From Tessaracoccus oleiagri (lineage in GTDB: Bacteria > Actinomycetota > Actinomycetes > Propionibacteriales > Propionibacteriaceae), in assembly GCF_900103275.1 (NCBI RefSeq), contig NZ_FNGP01000003.1, positions 186,001 through 250,000 of the forward strand: DNA of 64,000 nucleotides, given 5' to 3'. How positions within the stretch are numbered: position 1 is the first letter of the stretch; each line of letters opens with the position of its first letter. Made by a program: the position numbers and the translations under genes. The notes beneath the pieces were generated by a model. It saw only the letters and a list, made by a program, of their open reading frames with translations, ran no database searches and was not told where the DNA came from. Below, piece after piece: positions 36,122 through 46,588 of the stretch.

Positions 36122-37098
36122 TCCGGCTCGATCGCCAAAGTCTCCACCGCCGAGGGCATGTAGTGGAGGGCCATCCCATCGAGGATGCGTCCGAGCTGGG
36201 CCACCGCCGCCCGACGCTCGCCGTCGCTCGTCGCCGCGCGGGCGAGCCGCGCCACCTTCGCGGCGCGCCTGGCGTCGTCGCGCCGGTCGTCGGGGAGATG
36301 GTGGATTCCCACGGCGTCGGCGTGGGCCTTGGCGACCTCGAAGCTGACCTCGAGCCGTGAGGCGAGCGCCTCCAATTGCGGCAGCGGTAGGTCCTCGGCA
36401 ACGTCGTCGGCCTCGACGAGGACCGACAGGAAGCGCGCGGTCAGCGGCTCGCTGCCGTCGAACAGAGCCGGATGGTCGATGCGAGCGAGGAGGTCGAGCT
36501 TCAGGGCGCCGTACTCGGCGCGGACGTCGGCGATCCGGGCCAGCACCCTTTCACGGTGCGGCTTCGCCTCCAGCGCCTCGGGGTGCGCACCCGCCAGACG
36601 CTGAGTGGCGTACTCCACGACATTGGTGCTGTCCAGGGGCAGCTGCTCGAGCGAGCGGACCTCGACCGGCCCGAACCGCGGCGTCAGCAGCAGGACCAGC
36701 GGGTACAGGAGCGTGGCGATCGCCCCGGCCGTCTCACCGTCCGCGCCGAGCGCCGCCACGCCCTGCCCGATCAGGTACCAGAGCAGGACGGTGAACAGGA
36801 AGCGGAGCCATCGCGCCCAGGCGGGCTGCCGCCACATCGGCATCGCAACGACGTCGAGCCCGTCCTCGGCGGGGAGGACCGACGAGAGGTGGGCCGAAGG
36901 CCAGCGCACCCGCCACTTCACCAGATGGGGCCGGCGGGTGTCGACGGTGCTGATGGTGCTCCAAGTGAGGCTCTTCGCCGTGTAGGTCCGGAACTTCATG
37001 AGCACCCCGGTGCCGTCGTCGCGGATGGCGAGGGCAGCCTCGTTCTTCAGCGAGCCCAGCGTTCGGCGCGTGTTGAGACGGTGCCAGTAGGTCAGCAT
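36118..37098 (-). CDS. Membrane protein of unknown function, paralogue A
   Basis: 326 residues. A soluble N-terminal part (about 1-95; LTYWHRLNTRRTLGSLKNEA) precedes two hydrophobic segments (WLRFLFTVLLWYLIGQGVAAL and AGAIATLLYPLVLLL). A mostly helical cytoplasmic region of about 190 residues follows. Its C-terminal part (FEVAKAHADAVGIHHLP, RAAVAQLGRILDGMALHYMP) matches the same region of the neighbouring gene, showing duplication. No family was recognised. The ATG is 1 base after the stop of paralogue B, so they are co-transcribed. Confidence 0.78.
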   Translation of the reverse strand: MLTYWHRLNTRRTLGSLKNEAALAIRDDGTGVLMKFRTYTAKSLTWSTISTVDTRRPHLVKWRVRWPSAHLSSVLPAEDGLDVVAMPMWRQPAWARWLRFLFTVLLWYLIGQGVAALGADGETAGAIATLLYPLVLLLTPRFGPVEVRSLEQLPLDSTNVVEYATQRLAGAHPEALEAKPHRERVLARIADVRAEYGALKLDLLARIDHPALFDGSEPLTARFLSVLVEADDVAEDLPLPQLEALASRLEVSFEVAKAHADAVGIHHLPDDRRDDARRAAKVARLARAATSDGERRAAVAQLGRILDGMALHYMPSAVETLAIEPD

Positions 37099-37099
37099 G

Positions 37100-38098
37100 T
37101 CAGGCGCCCGTCCCCGACCGCCGCCACGGGAGCGCCTTGGGCCGTCGGCCCTCCAGCAGTTCCGTCGCCTCACCCGGGGTGGGCAGGTAGTAGAGCATCA
37201 GGGAGTCCAGGATCTCGTTGGCCTTGGCGAGAGCCGTCCGGCGTTCTGCCTCCGTGGTGGCCGGGTTCCTGGCGAGCAGCAACGACTTCGCCGCCACGGC
37301 TGCGGGCTTCCTCGCCGTCGCCGGTAGATGCGTCAGCCCGACTCGCTCGGCGTGCGCGCGTGCCGTGTCGAAGGCGACGCGCAGGTCCGCCGCCAGCGTC
37401 TGGCGCTGGTCGGGACGGAGCCGGGCGCGGTCCTCGTCCCAGCGAACCATCAGTTCGGCGAATTCCCGCGTGGTCGGCACGGATGGATCGAAGAGCGCCG
37501 CGTTCTCGATGCGGTAGACCACGTCGGACAGTAGTCGGCCGTACTCGGTCTTCACATCCTCCGCGAGGCTGAGCCCGGCGCGCTCGTCCTGGTCGGGCCG
37601 GACGAGGCCGCGGAGGTCGTGCGCGACGCCGTCGACCTCGTAGGCGTGTCGCGCCTGCGGCAGCGCGAAGAACGCGATGAAGACACCGACCAAGGTGCCG
37701 AAGAGCATCATCAGGACGGGCACGTCCGGATCCTCGTAATGCGCATACATCGTCAGAGCGACGCCGAGGGCCGCGATGGAGGCGAGTTCGGCCAGGAACC
37801 AGCCGCTCCACCGGGCCAGCACCCTGCCCTCGGGCAGGGCGAAGACCGACCTCGGGCGCCCGTTGCGGGCAGCGATGGCGACGTCACCCAGTTCGGATCT
37901 CCGTCTCAGCAACTTGTACCGGCGTGGCCAGTGCAGGCGGTTGCTGTACGCCAGCGCGTGGTCGTCCGCGATGTCGATGAGCGCCTGCTCGCCGTCGTCG
38001 TAGGTCACGACGTAGGCGCCTCGGAGGTCGGCCGCCGGGGTGTGGAAGCTGACGGCGCGCAGGGACGGGAGTCCCTCGCCGCTCCGCGCGTCAGCCAC
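37100..38098 (-). CDS. Membrane protein of unknown function, paralogue B
   Basis: 332 residues. N-terminal soluble domain (SFHTPAADLRGAYVVTYDDG, residues 1-105), then two hydrophobic segments (FLAELASIAALGVALTMYA and VLMMLFGTLVGVFIAFFAL) and a helical cytoplasmic tail. The tail ends FDTARAHAERVGLTHLP and RTALAKANEILDSLMLYYLP, alignable with paralogue A. The GTG start overlaps the last codons of the upstream reductase gene by 8 bases, so the three genes form one operon. No known motif was found; a role tied to that enzyme is only suggested by position. Confidence 0.78.
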   Translation of the reverse strand: MADARSGEGLPSLRAVSFHTPAADLRGAYVVTYDDGEQALIDIADDHALAYSNRLHWPRRYKLLRRRSELGDVAIAARNGRPRSVFALPEGRVLARWSGWFLAELASIAALGVALTMYAHYEDPDVPVLMMLFGTLVGVFIAFFALPQARHAYEVDGVAHDLRGLVRPDQDERAGLSLAEDVKTEYGRLLSDVVYRIENAALFDPSVPTTREFAELMVRWDEDRARLRPDQRQTLAADLRVAFDTARAHAERVGLTHLPATARKPAAVAAKSLLLARNPATTEAERRTALAKANEILDSLMLYYLPTPGEATELLEGRRPKALPWRRSGTGA

Positions 38099-39044
38099 GA
38101 CCGTGCGGCGTGTGCCAGTTCTCGAGGTCGGGGCCCTTCGGCACGATGCTGAGCGGGTTCAGGTCCGTGTGCACGACGTAGTAGTGGGCCTTGATCTGCT
38201 CGAAGTCGGTGTTGTTGCCGAAGCCGGGGGTCTGGAAGAGGTCGCGCGCGTAGCCCCATAGGTTGGGCATCTCGGAGAGCTTCTGACGGTTGCACTTGAA
38301 GTGGCCGTGGTAGACGGCGTCGAAGCGGGCCAGGGTGGTGAACAGCCGCACGTCCGCCTCGGTGATCGCGTCGCCCATCAGGTAGCGCCGCTCGCCCAGC
38401 CGCTCCTCGAGCCAGTCCATCGCCGTCCACAGCCGGTCGTAGGCCTCGTCGTAGGCCTCCTGAGAGCCCGCGAAGCCGCAGCGGTACACGCCGTTGTTGA
38501 CCTCGGTGTAGACCCTCTCCATGACGGTCTCCATCTCCTCGCGGAGGTCGTCGGGCCACAGGTTCGGGGCGTCGGGCTTGTGGTGCTCGCGCCACTGGAA
38601 GAAGAAGTCCTCGGTGATCTGGGCGAAGTCGTTGGTGACCACCTCGCCGGTGGCGATCTCCACGATCGCCGGGACCGTGATGCCGCGGGGGTAGCCCGGG
38701 AACCGCTTCTCGTACGCGTCCTTGAGCCGCGGGATCCTCAGCACGGGATCGACCCCGTCCTCGTCGAGGTCGAACGTCCACGAGTCCTGGTCGTGGGTGG
38801 GCCCGGGCTTGCCGAGGGAGATGACGTCCTCCAGGCCGAGCAGCTCGCGCACGATGATGCTCCTGTTGGCCCAGGGGCACGCCATCGCCGCGATCAGTCG
38901 GTACCGGCCCGGCTCGACCGGGTAGTCGTCCGTCCCCTCGCGGGGCTCGGCCATGATCCGAGTGGTGATGTAGCGGGAGTCCCGCTCGAACGCCTTGCCC
39001 TTGGCCGAGTAGACGCCGGGGGTGCCGTGTTCGGGGTTTTCCAT
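38091..39044 (-). CDS. Glutathionyl-hydroquinone reductase-like (Xi-class GST) enzyme
   Basis: 317 residues. The catalytic Cys is C56 in the thioredoxin-fold motif AMACPWANR. Also visible are the conserved GVTVP-type loop (PRGITVPAIVEIATGEVVTN) and a C-terminal helical domain (EVNNGVYRCGFAGSQEAYDE, FDAVYHGHFKCNRQ). In GSH-using bacteria these enzymes reduce glutathionyl-hydroquinones; most Actinobacteria make mycothiol, so a mycothiol-linked substrate is likely here (inference). TAGGCT ends 6 bases before the ATG, giving a leaderless start. First gene of an operon with two paralogous membrane proteins. Confidence 0.9.
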   Translation of the reverse strand: MENPEHGTPGVYSAKGKAFERDSRYITTRIMAEPREGTDDYPVEPGRYRLIAAMACPWANRSIIVRELLGLEDVISLGKPGPTHDQDSWTFDLDEDGVDPVLRIPRLKDAYEKRFPGYPRGITVPAIVEIATGEVVTNDFAQITEDFFFQWREHHKPDAPNLWPDDLREEMETVMERVYTEVNNGVYRCGFAGSQEAYDEAYDRLWTAMDWLEERLGERRYLMGDAITEADVRLFTTLARFDAVYHGHFKCNRQKLSEMPNLWGYARDLFQTPGFGNNTDFEQIKAHYYVVHTDLNPLSIVPKGPDLENWHTPHGRG

Positions 39045-39050
39045 GGGTTG

Positions 39051-39056
39051 AGCCTA
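39051..39056 (-). promoter_or_regulatory. -10 box (TAGGCT) of the reductase operon, leaderless
   Basis: On the minus strand TAGGCT ends 6 bases before the ATG at 39044; no Shine-Dalgarno is present. Confidence 0.5.
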
Positions 39057-39140
39057 TCCACTGGTAGCAAGGTCGCGGCGGGTTTCGCCGACCCCTCCGC
39101 GTGGGGGATCATGGATGAGGGCGAACGGAAGGAGTGCGAC

Positions 39141-40085
39141 GTGCGAGCAGCGCCGGCGGTGGTGGCCTGTCTCGCGCTCGCCGCTTGCGCGGCGACTCCC
39201 GGACCCGCACCGGCTCCGGGCACCACGGTGCCGGTAACGGAGCGCCCCTCGGCATCGGCGGCCCCCAGCGACGTGCCCAGCCCGACCGGTTCACCCAGCC
39301 CGTCGCCCACCGCCGAGCCCTCGGTCCGCGTCCAGTTGCTCGGGACGCTCGCCGTGACGCCGGGCGGCCCGCCGTCGCTCCAGGCCGCCGCGGGCGCCCA
39401 AGTGACCACGCATCCCGGGGACGCGCTCCAGATCACCGTCACCCTCGCCGATGACCCGATCCCGACGAGGCTCGAACTGCGGCTCACGCCCGGCGCCCAA
39501 GAAGTCACCGTCAACGGCGGGGTGGCAGTCATCGGCACCCTCCCGGACGGGGTCCTCGCCGCGGTGCCGGAGCCCGAAGTGCTCGACGAGGACGACCAGC
39601 CCGTGGCCTCCGCGCTCAGCGCGCGCGACGGATCGCTCCTGCTGATGGTGACGCCGGAGGAACGCCATGCGGGCGCGATCACCGCCGAACTGTGGGTGGG
39701 CCGCCAGGTCATCGACGAGGTCACCGTGGGAGCCGAACGCGACCAGCCCATGTACGCCATCGCGCGGACGCCGTTCGGGCACGCGCTCCTCGGCGGCGGT
39801 CTCGGCAGTCCCGGTGCCCGGGAACTGTTCGAACAGCTCGGCTGGCGCCAGGCCGTCGCCCTGCAGCCCGCGCTGTCCTCACCGGACTCGCTGAAGCAGC
39901 AGTTCGACTGCCATGTCCTGGGCGCACCCCGCAAACAGAGTTGGAATCTCGAGGCCTTCAGGCTCGACCACCCTGACTGGATGCGCGGCGCCCTCGAGCA
40001 CCGCTGCAATTGGGAGGCGGAACACGTTCCGGTCCCCACGGCAACGCCGGGCAGTCCCTCGCCCAGCGCCTCGGAGTCCGGCTAG
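39141..40085 (+). CDS. Secreted lipoprotein with DUF2599-like C-terminus
   Basis: 314 residues. The signal ends in LALAAC, putting the lipidated Cys at residue 16. A Pro/Ser/Thr-rich tether (about 17-70; SPTGSPSPSPTAEPS) leads to an N-terminal beta domain. The C-terminal segment has the spaced pattern of DUF2599: QFDCHVLGAPRKQSWNLEAF ... HRCNW. A second Pro/Ser tail ends the protein. GGAAGGAG lies 6 bases before the GTG. It converges on the siderophore-interacting gene with two bases between the stops. The function is unknown. Confidence 0.82.
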   Translation: MRAAPAVVACLALAACAATPGPAPAPGTTVPVTERPSASAAPSDVPSPTGSPSPSPTAEPSVRVQLLGTLAVTPGGPPSLQAAAGAQVTTHPGDALQITVTLADDPIPTRLELRLTPGAQEVTVNGGVAVIGTLPDGVLAAVPEPEVLDEDDQPVASALSARDGSLLLMVTPEERHAGAITAELWVGRQVIDEVTVGAERDQPMYAIARTPFGHALLGGGLGSPGARELFEQLGWRQAVALQPALSSPDSLKQQFDCHVLGAPRKQSWNLEAFRLDHPDWMRGALEHRCNWEAEHVPVPTATPGSPSPSASESG

Positions 40086-40087
40086 CG

Positions 40088-40864
40088 TCAGATTCGGCCG
40101 AGGTCGGTGCGCTTCTCGGCCTGGAACTCGTCCTCCTTGCGGCCCAGCGCCCAATAGCCCGAGATCGACAGGCGATCGGCGGCGACGGCGTGCTTGCGGA
40201 AGACCGCGCGGAGCGACTTCATCGCACCCCGCTCGCCGTGGGCGAAGACGTCCACGTCGCCCAGGTCGCCCCAGGGCAGCGACCGCACCTCCTCAGCCAA
40301 CCGCTCCTCACGGTAGGGCGCGTCGCCGCGGACCAGCCACCGCACCTCGACCCCCTCGGGCGCCTGGAGTTCGACGGTGTGCTCGCCCACCTCGATCAGC
40401 GCCAGTCCGCGGGCCGCGACCGGCAACGCGGCCAGGCCCGCCTCTATCGCGGGGATGGCCGACTCGTCCCCGACGAAGAGGTGCCAGTCGGCGTCGGGGG
40501 AGGGGGCCCACTTGCCGCCCGGGCCGCGCGCGATCACCCGGTCCCCGGGGCTGCAGGCGGTGGCCCAGGGGGCCGCGAGCCCCTCGTCGCCGTGGACGAC
40601 GAAGTCGAGGTCGAGCTCCCGCGTGACGGGGTCGAAGCGCCGCACCGTGTAGGTGCGCGTCGTCGGCCGCTCCGGGATGTCGTCGAGGATCGGGCCCCGC
40701 TCGTCGAAGAGCAGCTTCACGTACGCGTCGGTGAATCCGTTCGGGGTGAAGTCGGGGGCGCTGAACGTCACGCGCACCATCGTCGGGTTCAGCCAGCGGC
40801 TCCCTAGCACGGTGAGCATCGTCAGCGGTTTGCCGCGGCGGCCTTCGGTGGTGGGTTCGGACAT
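40088..40864 (-). CDS. Siderophore-interacting protein (ViuB/SIP-type ferric reductase)
   Basis: Flavin-dependent enzyme that releases iron from ferric siderophores; 258 residues. FAD-binding motif RTYTVRRFD (about residue 70), then VVHGDEGLAAPWA and GDRVIARGPGG. The NAD(P)H/SIP domain begins near HLFVGDESAIPAIEAGLAAL and ends SISGYWALGRKEDEFQ. GAGGAG precedes the ATG. It stands alone; no siderophore transport genes are adjacent. Confidence 0.94.
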   Translation of the reverse strand: MSEPTTEGRRGKPLTMLTVLGSRWLNPTMVRVTFSAPDFTPNGFTDAYVKLLFDERGPILDDIPERPTTRTYTVRRFDPVTRELDLDFVVHGDEGLAAPWATACSPGDRVIARGPGGKWAPSPDADWHLFVGDESAIPAIEAGLAALPVAARGLALIEVGEHTVELQAPEGVEVRWLVRGDAPYREERLAEEVRSLPWGDLGDVDVFAHGERGAMKSLRAVFRKHAVAADRLSISGYWALGRKEDEFQAEKRTDLGRI

Positions 40865-40969
40865 GGTTCGCTCCTCGTCGCTTCGTCGCGGCCAACGCTA
40901 CCCAACGTCTGCGAAGGTGACGGTCGCGAATCGTGTCCCGTGACGGCACCCCCGTGGTGGACTGTGTGT

Positions 40970-40981
40970 CCTGACGTCAGG
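40970..40981. promoter_or_regulatory. CCTGACGTCAGG palindrome before a small membrane gene
   Basis: A 12-bp perfect palindrome ending 8 bases before the ATG at 40990. Its right half also supplies the CAGGGGG that could act as Shine-Dalgarno. It might be an operator that covers the translation start. Confidence 0.35.
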
Positions 40982-40989
40982 GGGCAATC

Positions 40990-41463
40990 ATGGAAGATCG
41001 TGTGCGCGACGCCACCGACTCCGAACTGAACGCGAAGCTGGACGCCGAACGTCTCCGACGGGTGGCCTCGGCGGTGGACCAGCCCGCGGAGGTCATCACG
41101 GCCCGCATCGACGAACTCGACCGCACCTGGGACGTCGAGCGGGTGCTCGAGGCCAACGCGTCGACGCTCATGCTGATCGGCGTCACCCTGGGACGGCTCC
41201 ACTCACGGAGGTGGCTGTGGTTGGCGACGGTGGTGCCGGCGTTCCTCCTGCAGCATGCCATCCAGGGCTGGTGCCCGCCCCTTCCGCTGATCCGCCGGTT
41301 CGGTGTCCGGACCCGGACGGAGATCGACGTCGAGCGCACCGCGCTCAAGGTGCTGCGCGGCGACTTCAAGCCGCTGCGCGCCGACGGCGGGGACTCCGAG
41401 CGTTCGGCGCAATTGGCGATCGACATGGCGGAGCGCAGGCACGCGCAGGGTTCCGACCGCTAG
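40990..41463 (+). CDS. Small membrane protein, DUF2892-like
   Basis: 157 residues. N-terminal 50 residues are helical and charged (VITARIDELDRTWDVERVLE). A hydrophobic pair (STLMLIGVTLGRLHSRRWLW, LATVVPAFLLQHAIQGW) is followed by GWCPPLPLIRRFGVRTRTEID. That motif resembles the end of DUF2892 inner-membrane proteins, often linked to rhodanese genes; none is next to it here. The C-terminus is polar. Confidence 0.72.
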   Translation: MEDRVRDATDSELNAKLDAERLRRVASAVDQPAEVITARIDELDRTWDVERVLEANASTLMLIGVTLGRLHSRRWLWLATVVPAFLLQHAIQGWCPPLPLIRRFGVRTRTEIDVERTALKVLRGDFKPLRADGGDSERSAQLAIDMAERRHAQGSDR

Positions 41464-41767
41464 ACTGGGCCCGCGCAGCGTTGCGCCGTGTCCCCCCGGC
41501 CTCCCGGGCGGGAGTTCGATTTGGTCTGCGCGTCGGATCGTGCCAAGATAGTCAGGTTGCTCCGCGGGGCGGTGTTGGCGTGCGTCGTTGATCCCCCTGC
41601 AGTCGAGGTCGGGACGAACCAGTGTTTGGATGGCCTCTCGGAATAGTCGGGAGGCGGCTCCAAGCCGGGCCAAAAGTCACGACACCCCCGTCCGCGGGGG
41701 CCGGTGCGACAAGGGGTTTTACCCCACTGGAACTCCAGTTAAATAGGGACGAGAAGAAGGAACAACT
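41464..41767 (+). promoter_or_regulatory. rpsJ promoter and structured leader
   Basis: No gene in these 304 bases. TTGGTC (41521-41526) and AAGATA (41545-41550, 18-base spacer) are the best promoter pair; the start would be near 41557. The leader of about 210 bases contains CCCCCG/CGGGGG (41685-41700) and GGGGT/ACCCC (41713-41725) hairpins. In some bacteria L4 binds the S10 leader to repress the operon; a similar role here is possible only by position. Confidence 0.45.
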
Positions 41768-42079
41768 GTGGCGGGACAAAAGATCCGCATCCGGCTGCGG
41801 GCGTATGACCACGAGGTCATCGACAGCTCGGCGCGCAAGATCGTCGATACTGTGACTCGCACCGGTGCCAAGGTGGCTGGCCCCGTGCCGCTGCCCACCG
41901 AGAAGAACGTGTTCTGTGTTATTCGTTCGCCCCACAAGTACAAGGACAGCCGCGAGCACTTCGAGATGCGGACGCACAAGCGACTCATCGACATCCTCGA
42001 TCCCACCCCGAAGACGGTGGACTCGCTCATGCGCCTTGATCTTCCTGCGGGCGTCGACATCGAGATCAAGCTTCCGTGA
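41768..42079 (+). CDS. rpsJ: 30S ribosomal protein S10
   Basis: 103 residues, usual length. [20 protein letters not shown] and [20 protein letters not shown] are the family blocks. GTG start after AGAAGGAAC. First gene of the S10 operon, with a long leader. Confidence 0.99.
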   Translation: MAGQKIRIRLRAYDHEVIDSSARKIVDTVTRTGAKVAGPVPLPTEKNVFCVIRSPHKYKDSREHFEMRTHKRLIDILDPTPKTVDSLMRLDLPAGVDIEIKLP

Positions 42080-42090
42080 GGTCTGTGAGC

Positions 42091-42747
42091 ATGAGTGAAC
42101 GAATCGTTAAGGGCATCCTGGGCACCAAGCTCGGCATGACCCAGCTTTGGGACGAGAACAACCGCATCGTCCCCGTGACCGTCATCCAGGCGGGTCCCTG
42201 CGTCGTGACGCAGGTTCGCACCCCCGAGACCGACGGCTACTCCGCAGTCCAGCTGGGCTTCGGCGCCGTCAAGGCCAAGAAGGTCACCAAGCCGGAGGCC
42301 GGGCACTTCGCCAAGGCCGACGTCACCCCCCGCAAGCACCTCGTGGAGCTGCGCACCGCCAACGCCTCCGAGTTCACCCTCGGGCAGGAGCTGAGCGCCG
42401 ATGTCTTCGCCGGGGGCGAGGTCGTCGACGTGACCGGCACCACCAAGGGCAAGGGCACCGCGGGCGTCATGAAGCGTCACGGCTTCCACGGTCTCCGGGC
42501 CTCGCACGGTGTGCACCGCAAGCACCGTTCGCCCGGTTCGATCGGTGGCTGCTCGACGCCCGGTCGCGTGTTCAAGGGCCTCCGTATGGCCGGCCGCATG
42601 GGTAACGACAAGGTAACCGTCCAGAACCTCAAGGTTCACGCCGTGGACGCCGAGCGCGGCCTGCTGCTGGTGCGCGGCGCGATCCCCGGCAACAAGGGCT
42701 CGCTCGTCGTGGTGCGCAGCGCGGCCAAGAAGGGTGACGCAGCATGA
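42091..42747 (+). CDS. rplC: 50S ribosomal protein L3
   Basis: Near the peptidyl-transferase centre, 218 residues. [16 protein letters not shown] at the start; [20 protein letters not shown] and the [14 protein letters not shown] loop are conserved. ATG at 42091 is preferred over the in-frame GTG at 42076 because it gives the usual N-terminus. Its stop overlaps rplD (ATGA). Confidence 0.98.
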   Translation: MSERIVKGILGTKLGMTQLWDENNRIVPVTVIQAGPCVVTQVRTPETDGYSAVQLGFGAVKAKKVTKPEAGHFAKADVTPRKHLVELRTANASEFTLGQELSADVFAGGEVVDVTGTTKGKGTAGVMKRHGFHGLRASHGVHRKHRSPGSIGGCSTPGRVFKGLRMAGRMGNDKVTVQNLKVHAVDAERGLLLVRGAIPGNKGSLVVVRSAAKKGDAA

Positions 42748-43463
42748 GCGACAAGACCGTCGACGTCCTCGACGCGCAGGGCAAGAAGGCCGGCACCGCC
42801 GAGCTGCCCGAGGCGCTGTTCGACGTCCAGACCAACATCCCCCTGATCCACCAGGTGGTCGTGGCCCAGCTTGCGGCCGCCCGCCAGGGCACGCACGCGA
42901 CCAAGACCCGCGGCGACGTGCGCGGCGGTGGCATCAAGCCGTGGCGCCAGAAGGGCACCGGCCGCGCCCGCCACGGCTCGCGTCGTTCGCCCATTTGGTC
43001 CGGCGGTGGCGTGGCCCACGGCCCGCAGCCCCGCGACTACTCGCAGCGCACCCCCAAGAAGATGGTCGCCGCCGCTCTTCGTGGCGCGCTGTCCGATCGG
43101 GCGCGCGACGGTCAGGTGTTCGTCATCAAGGAGGTCGTCTCCGGCGACACCCCGTCGACCAAGTCGGCGCTCTCCGCGCTCGCCGCGTTCGGTGATCTGC
43201 AGAAGGTGCTCGTCGTGCTCGATCGCTTCGAGGACGTCGCTTGGCTGAGCCTGCGCAACGCCGCCGACGTCCACGCCCTGGCCGTCGACCAGCTCAACAC
43301 CTACGACGTGCTGGTCAACGACAAGGTCGTGTTCACCGAGGCCGCGCTGGCCGCGTTCGTCGCCGGGCCGGCGACGGGCAAGTCCGTCAAGGCCGTCGCG
43401 ACCGAGTCCGAGGCCGCGGCCGTCGAGGACGCCGACAACAACGCTGAGGAGAAGGACAAGTGA
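42744..43463 (+). CDS. rplD: 50S ribosomal protein L4
   Basis: 239 residues, longer than the common 205 owing to a C-terminal Ala/Glu-rich tail ([17 protein letters not shown]). The exit-tunnel loop is intact: [20 protein letters not shown] followed by [18 protein letters not shown] overlap with rplC. In other bacteria L4 autoregulates the S10 operon. Confidence 0.98.
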   Translation: MSDKTVDVLDAQGKKAGTAELPEALFDVQTNIPLIHQVVVAQLAAARQGTHATKTRGDVRGGGIKPWRQKGTGRARHGSRRSPIWSGGGVAHGPQPRDYSQRTPKKMVAAALRGALSDRARDGQVFVIKEVVSGDTPSTKSALSALAAFGDLQKVLVVLDRFEDVAWLSLRNAADVHALAVDQLNTYDVLVNDKVVFTEAALAAFVAGPATGKSVKAVATESEAAAVEDADNNAEEKDK

Positions 43464-43765
43464 CCGGGCTGAAGATCCGCGACCACCGCGACGTCATCCT
43501 GCGCCCCGTCGTGAGCGAGAAGAGCTACAACCTGCTCGACGAGAACAAGTACACGTTCATCGTCGCTCCCGACGCGAACAAGACCGAGATCAAGATCGCC
43601 ATCGAGGAGATCTTCGACGTCAAGGTCCTCTCCGTGAACACGGCGAACCGTCAGGGCAAGACCCGCCGCACCCGCTACGGCACCGGCAAGAAGGCCGACA
43701 CCAAGCGTGCGATCGTGACGCTCGCCGAGGGCGACCGCATCGACATCTTCGGCCCGACCGAGTGA
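43460..43765 (+). CDS. rplW: 50S ribosomal protein L23
   Basis: Tunnel-exit protein that docks trigger factor and SRP; 101 residues. [20 protein letters not shown] and [20 protein letters not shown] are typical. GTG start overlaps the rplD stop (GTGA). Confidence 0.98.
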   Translation: MTGLKIRDHRDVILRPVVSEKSYNLLDENKYTFIVAPDANKTEIKIAIEEIFDVKVLSVNTANRQGKTRRTRYGTGKKADTKRAIVTLAEGDRIDIFGPTE

Positions 43766-43794
43766 TACGGCGTCGAGGAAGGAACTGAACTTTC

Positions 43795-44631
43795 ATGGCT
43801 ATTCGCAAGTACAAGCCGACCACGCCCGGCCGTCGCGGCTCCAGCGTGTCGGACTTCGCCGAGATCACTCGCTCCACCCCTGAGAAGTCGCTCCTGGTCG
43901 CCAAGACCAAGACGGGTGGCCGCAACAACACCGGTCGCATCACCACGCGGCACATCGGTGGCGGTCACAAGCAGGCCTACCGCCTGATCGACTTCAAGCG
44001 CTACGACAAGGACGGCGTGCCGGCGAAGGTCGCTCACATCGAGTACGACCCGAACCGCACCGCCCGCATCGCGCTGCTGCACTACGCCGACGGCGAGAAG
44101 CGCTACATCATCGCGCCGAACAACCTGAAGCAGGGCACCGTCATCACCAGCGGTGAGGGTGCCGACATCAAGCCGGGCAACAACCTCGAACTGCGCCAGA
44201 TCCCCGTCGGCACCGTGGTGCACGCCGTGGAGCTCCGCCCCGGCGGCGGCGCCAAGCTGGGTCGTTCCGCCGGAGCCTCCATCCAGCTGGTTGCCCGCGA
44301 GGGCAAGTACGCCACCCTGCGCATGCCCTCGGGCGAGATGCGCATGGTCGACGTCCGCTGCCGCGCCTCCATCGGCGCCGTCGGCAACGCCGAGCAGGCG
44401 AACATCAACTGGGGCAAGGCCGGCCGCAACCGCTGGAAGGGTATCCGCCCGACGGTCCGCGGTGTCGTGATGAACCCGGTCGACCACCCGCACGGTGGTG
44501 GCGAGGGTCGCACGTCCGGTGGTCGTCACCCCGTGTCGCCCTGGGGTAAGCCCGAGGGACGCACCCGCAGCAAGAACAAGGCGAGCAATCGTCTCATTGT
44601 TCGTCGTCGCAAGTCCGGCAAGAAGCGCTAA
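43795..44631 (+). CDS. rplB: 50S ribosomal protein L2
   Basis: Required for subunit association and peptidyl transfer, 278 residues. The conserved C-terminal block includes [18 protein letters not shown] with the essential His. GGAAGGA precedes the ATG by 11 bases. Usual length. Confidence 0.99.
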   Translation: MAIRKYKPTTPGRRGSSVSDFAEITRSTPEKSLLVAKTKTGGRNNTGRITTRHIGGGHKQAYRLIDFKRYDKDGVPAKVAHIEYDPNRTARIALLHYADGEKRYIIAPNNLKQGTVITSGEGADIKPGNNLELRQIPVGTVVHAVELRPGGGAKLGRSAGASIQLVAREGKYATLRMPSGEMRMVDVRCRASIGAVGNAEQANINWGKAGRNRWKGIRPTVRGVVMNPVDHPHGGGEGRTSGGRHPVSPWGKPEGRTRSKNKASNRLIVRRRKSGKKR

Positions 44632-44645
44632 AGGGAGCCTGAATC

Positions 44646-44927
44646 ATGCCACGCAGTCTCAAGAAGGGCCCCTTCGTCGACGACCACCTGATCAAGAAGG
44701 TGGACGCTCAGAACGAAAAGGGCACGAAAAACGTCATCAAGACCTGGTCCCGGCGCTCCATGATCGTGCCGGACATGCTGGGTCACACCATCGCTGTCCA
44801 CGACGGCCGCAAGCATGTCCCGGTGTTCGTCACCGAGGCCATGATCGGCCACAAGCTGGGCGAATTCGCACCCACGCGCACCTTCAAGGGGCACGTGAAG
44901 GACGACAAGAAGTCGCGTCGCCGCTGA
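44646..44927 (+). CDS. rpsS: 30S ribosomal protein S19
   Basis: 93 residues. [19 protein letters not shown] and [20 protein letters not shown] are the family signatures; [14 protein letters not shown] completes it. AAGGGAG precedes the ATG. It sits in the order normal for S10 operons. Confidence 0.99.
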   Translation: MPRSLKKGPFVDDHLIKKVDAQNEKGTKNVIKTWSRRSMIVPDMLGHTIAVHDGRKHVPVFVTEAMIGHKLGEFAPTRTFKGHVKDDKKSRRR

Positions 44928-44952
44928 GGCGGACGAGAATAGGAACTGATTA

Positions 44953-45354
44953 ATGAGCAACGAAAACGGCAACAGCCGTCGCCGCGAGGTCCTGCTCGGG
45001 GATCGTCCTGGCTCGTACGCCGTCGCGCGTCACGTCCGGATGAGCCCGATGAAGGTTCGTCGTGTGGTCGACCTGGTCCGCGGGCTGGACGTCTCCGACG
45101 CCCTGACCGCCCTGAAGTTCGCCCCGCAGGCCGCTTCGGAGCCGGTGTACAAGGTGGTGGCCTCGGCCGTCGCCAACGCCGAGTCCGCCGAGGCGCTGCG
45201 CGCGGAGGACCTGTACATCTCCAAGGCTTTCGTCGACGAGGGTGTCACCCTGCGACGGATCCGCCCCCGCGCGAAGGGTTCCGCCAGCCGGATCCTCAAG
45301 CGTGGGTCGCACATCACCGTCGTAGTCGAACCCCGCGAATCGAAGGAGGGCTAA
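44953..45354 (+). CDS. rplV: 50S ribosomal protein L22
   Basis: 133 residues. [20 protein letters not shown] opens the core; the tunnel loop [20 protein letters not shown] is conserved. A polar N-terminal extension ([19 protein letters not shown]) of about 20 residues precedes the core. Confidence 0.98.
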   Translation: MSNENGNSRRREVLLGDRPGSYAVARHVRMSPMKVRRVVDLVRGLDVSDALTALKFAPQAASEPVYKVVASAVANAESAEALRAEDLYISKAFVDEGVTLRRIRPRAKGSASRILKRGSHITVVVEPRESKEG

Positions 45355-45356
45355 CC

Positions 45357-46166
<810 letters not shown>

Positions 46167-46168
46167 GC

Positions 46169-46588
46169 ATGCTGATTCCTCGTCGAGTCAAGTTCCGTAA
46201 GCAGCACCACCCCAAGCGCAGCGGCGCCGCCAAGGGCGGCACCAAGCTCGCGTTCGGTGACTACGGTATCCAGGCCCTCGAGTCCTCGTACCTGACCAAC
46301 CGTCAGATCGAGGCGGCCCGTATCGCCATGACCCGTCACATCAAGCGTGGCGGCAAGGTCTGGATCAACGTGTACCCCGACCGTCCGCTCACGAAGAAGC
46401 CTGCCGAGACCCGCATGGGTTCCGGCAAGGGTTCGCCGGAGTGGTGGGTCGCCAACATCAAGCCCGGGCGGGTGCTCTTCGAGCTCTCCGGTGTCCAGGA
46501 GGATGTTGCCCGCGAGGCCATGCGCCTCGCCATCCACAAGCTGCCGTTCAAGGCTCGTTTCATCAAGCGTGAGGCAGGTGAATTCTGA
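46169..46588 (+). CDS. rplP: 50S ribosomal protein L16
   Basis: 139 residues, at the A-site tRNA elbow. [18 protein letters not shown] and [19 protein letters not shown] are the hallmarks. The stop overlaps the rpmC start (TGATG). Confidence 0.99.
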   Translation: MLIPRRVKFRKQHHPKRSGAAKGGTKLAFGDYGIQALESSYLTNRQIEAARIAMTRHIKRGGKVWINVYPDRPLTKKPAETRMGSGKGSPEWWVANIKPGRVLFELSGVQEDVAREAMRLAIHKLPFKARFIKREAGEF

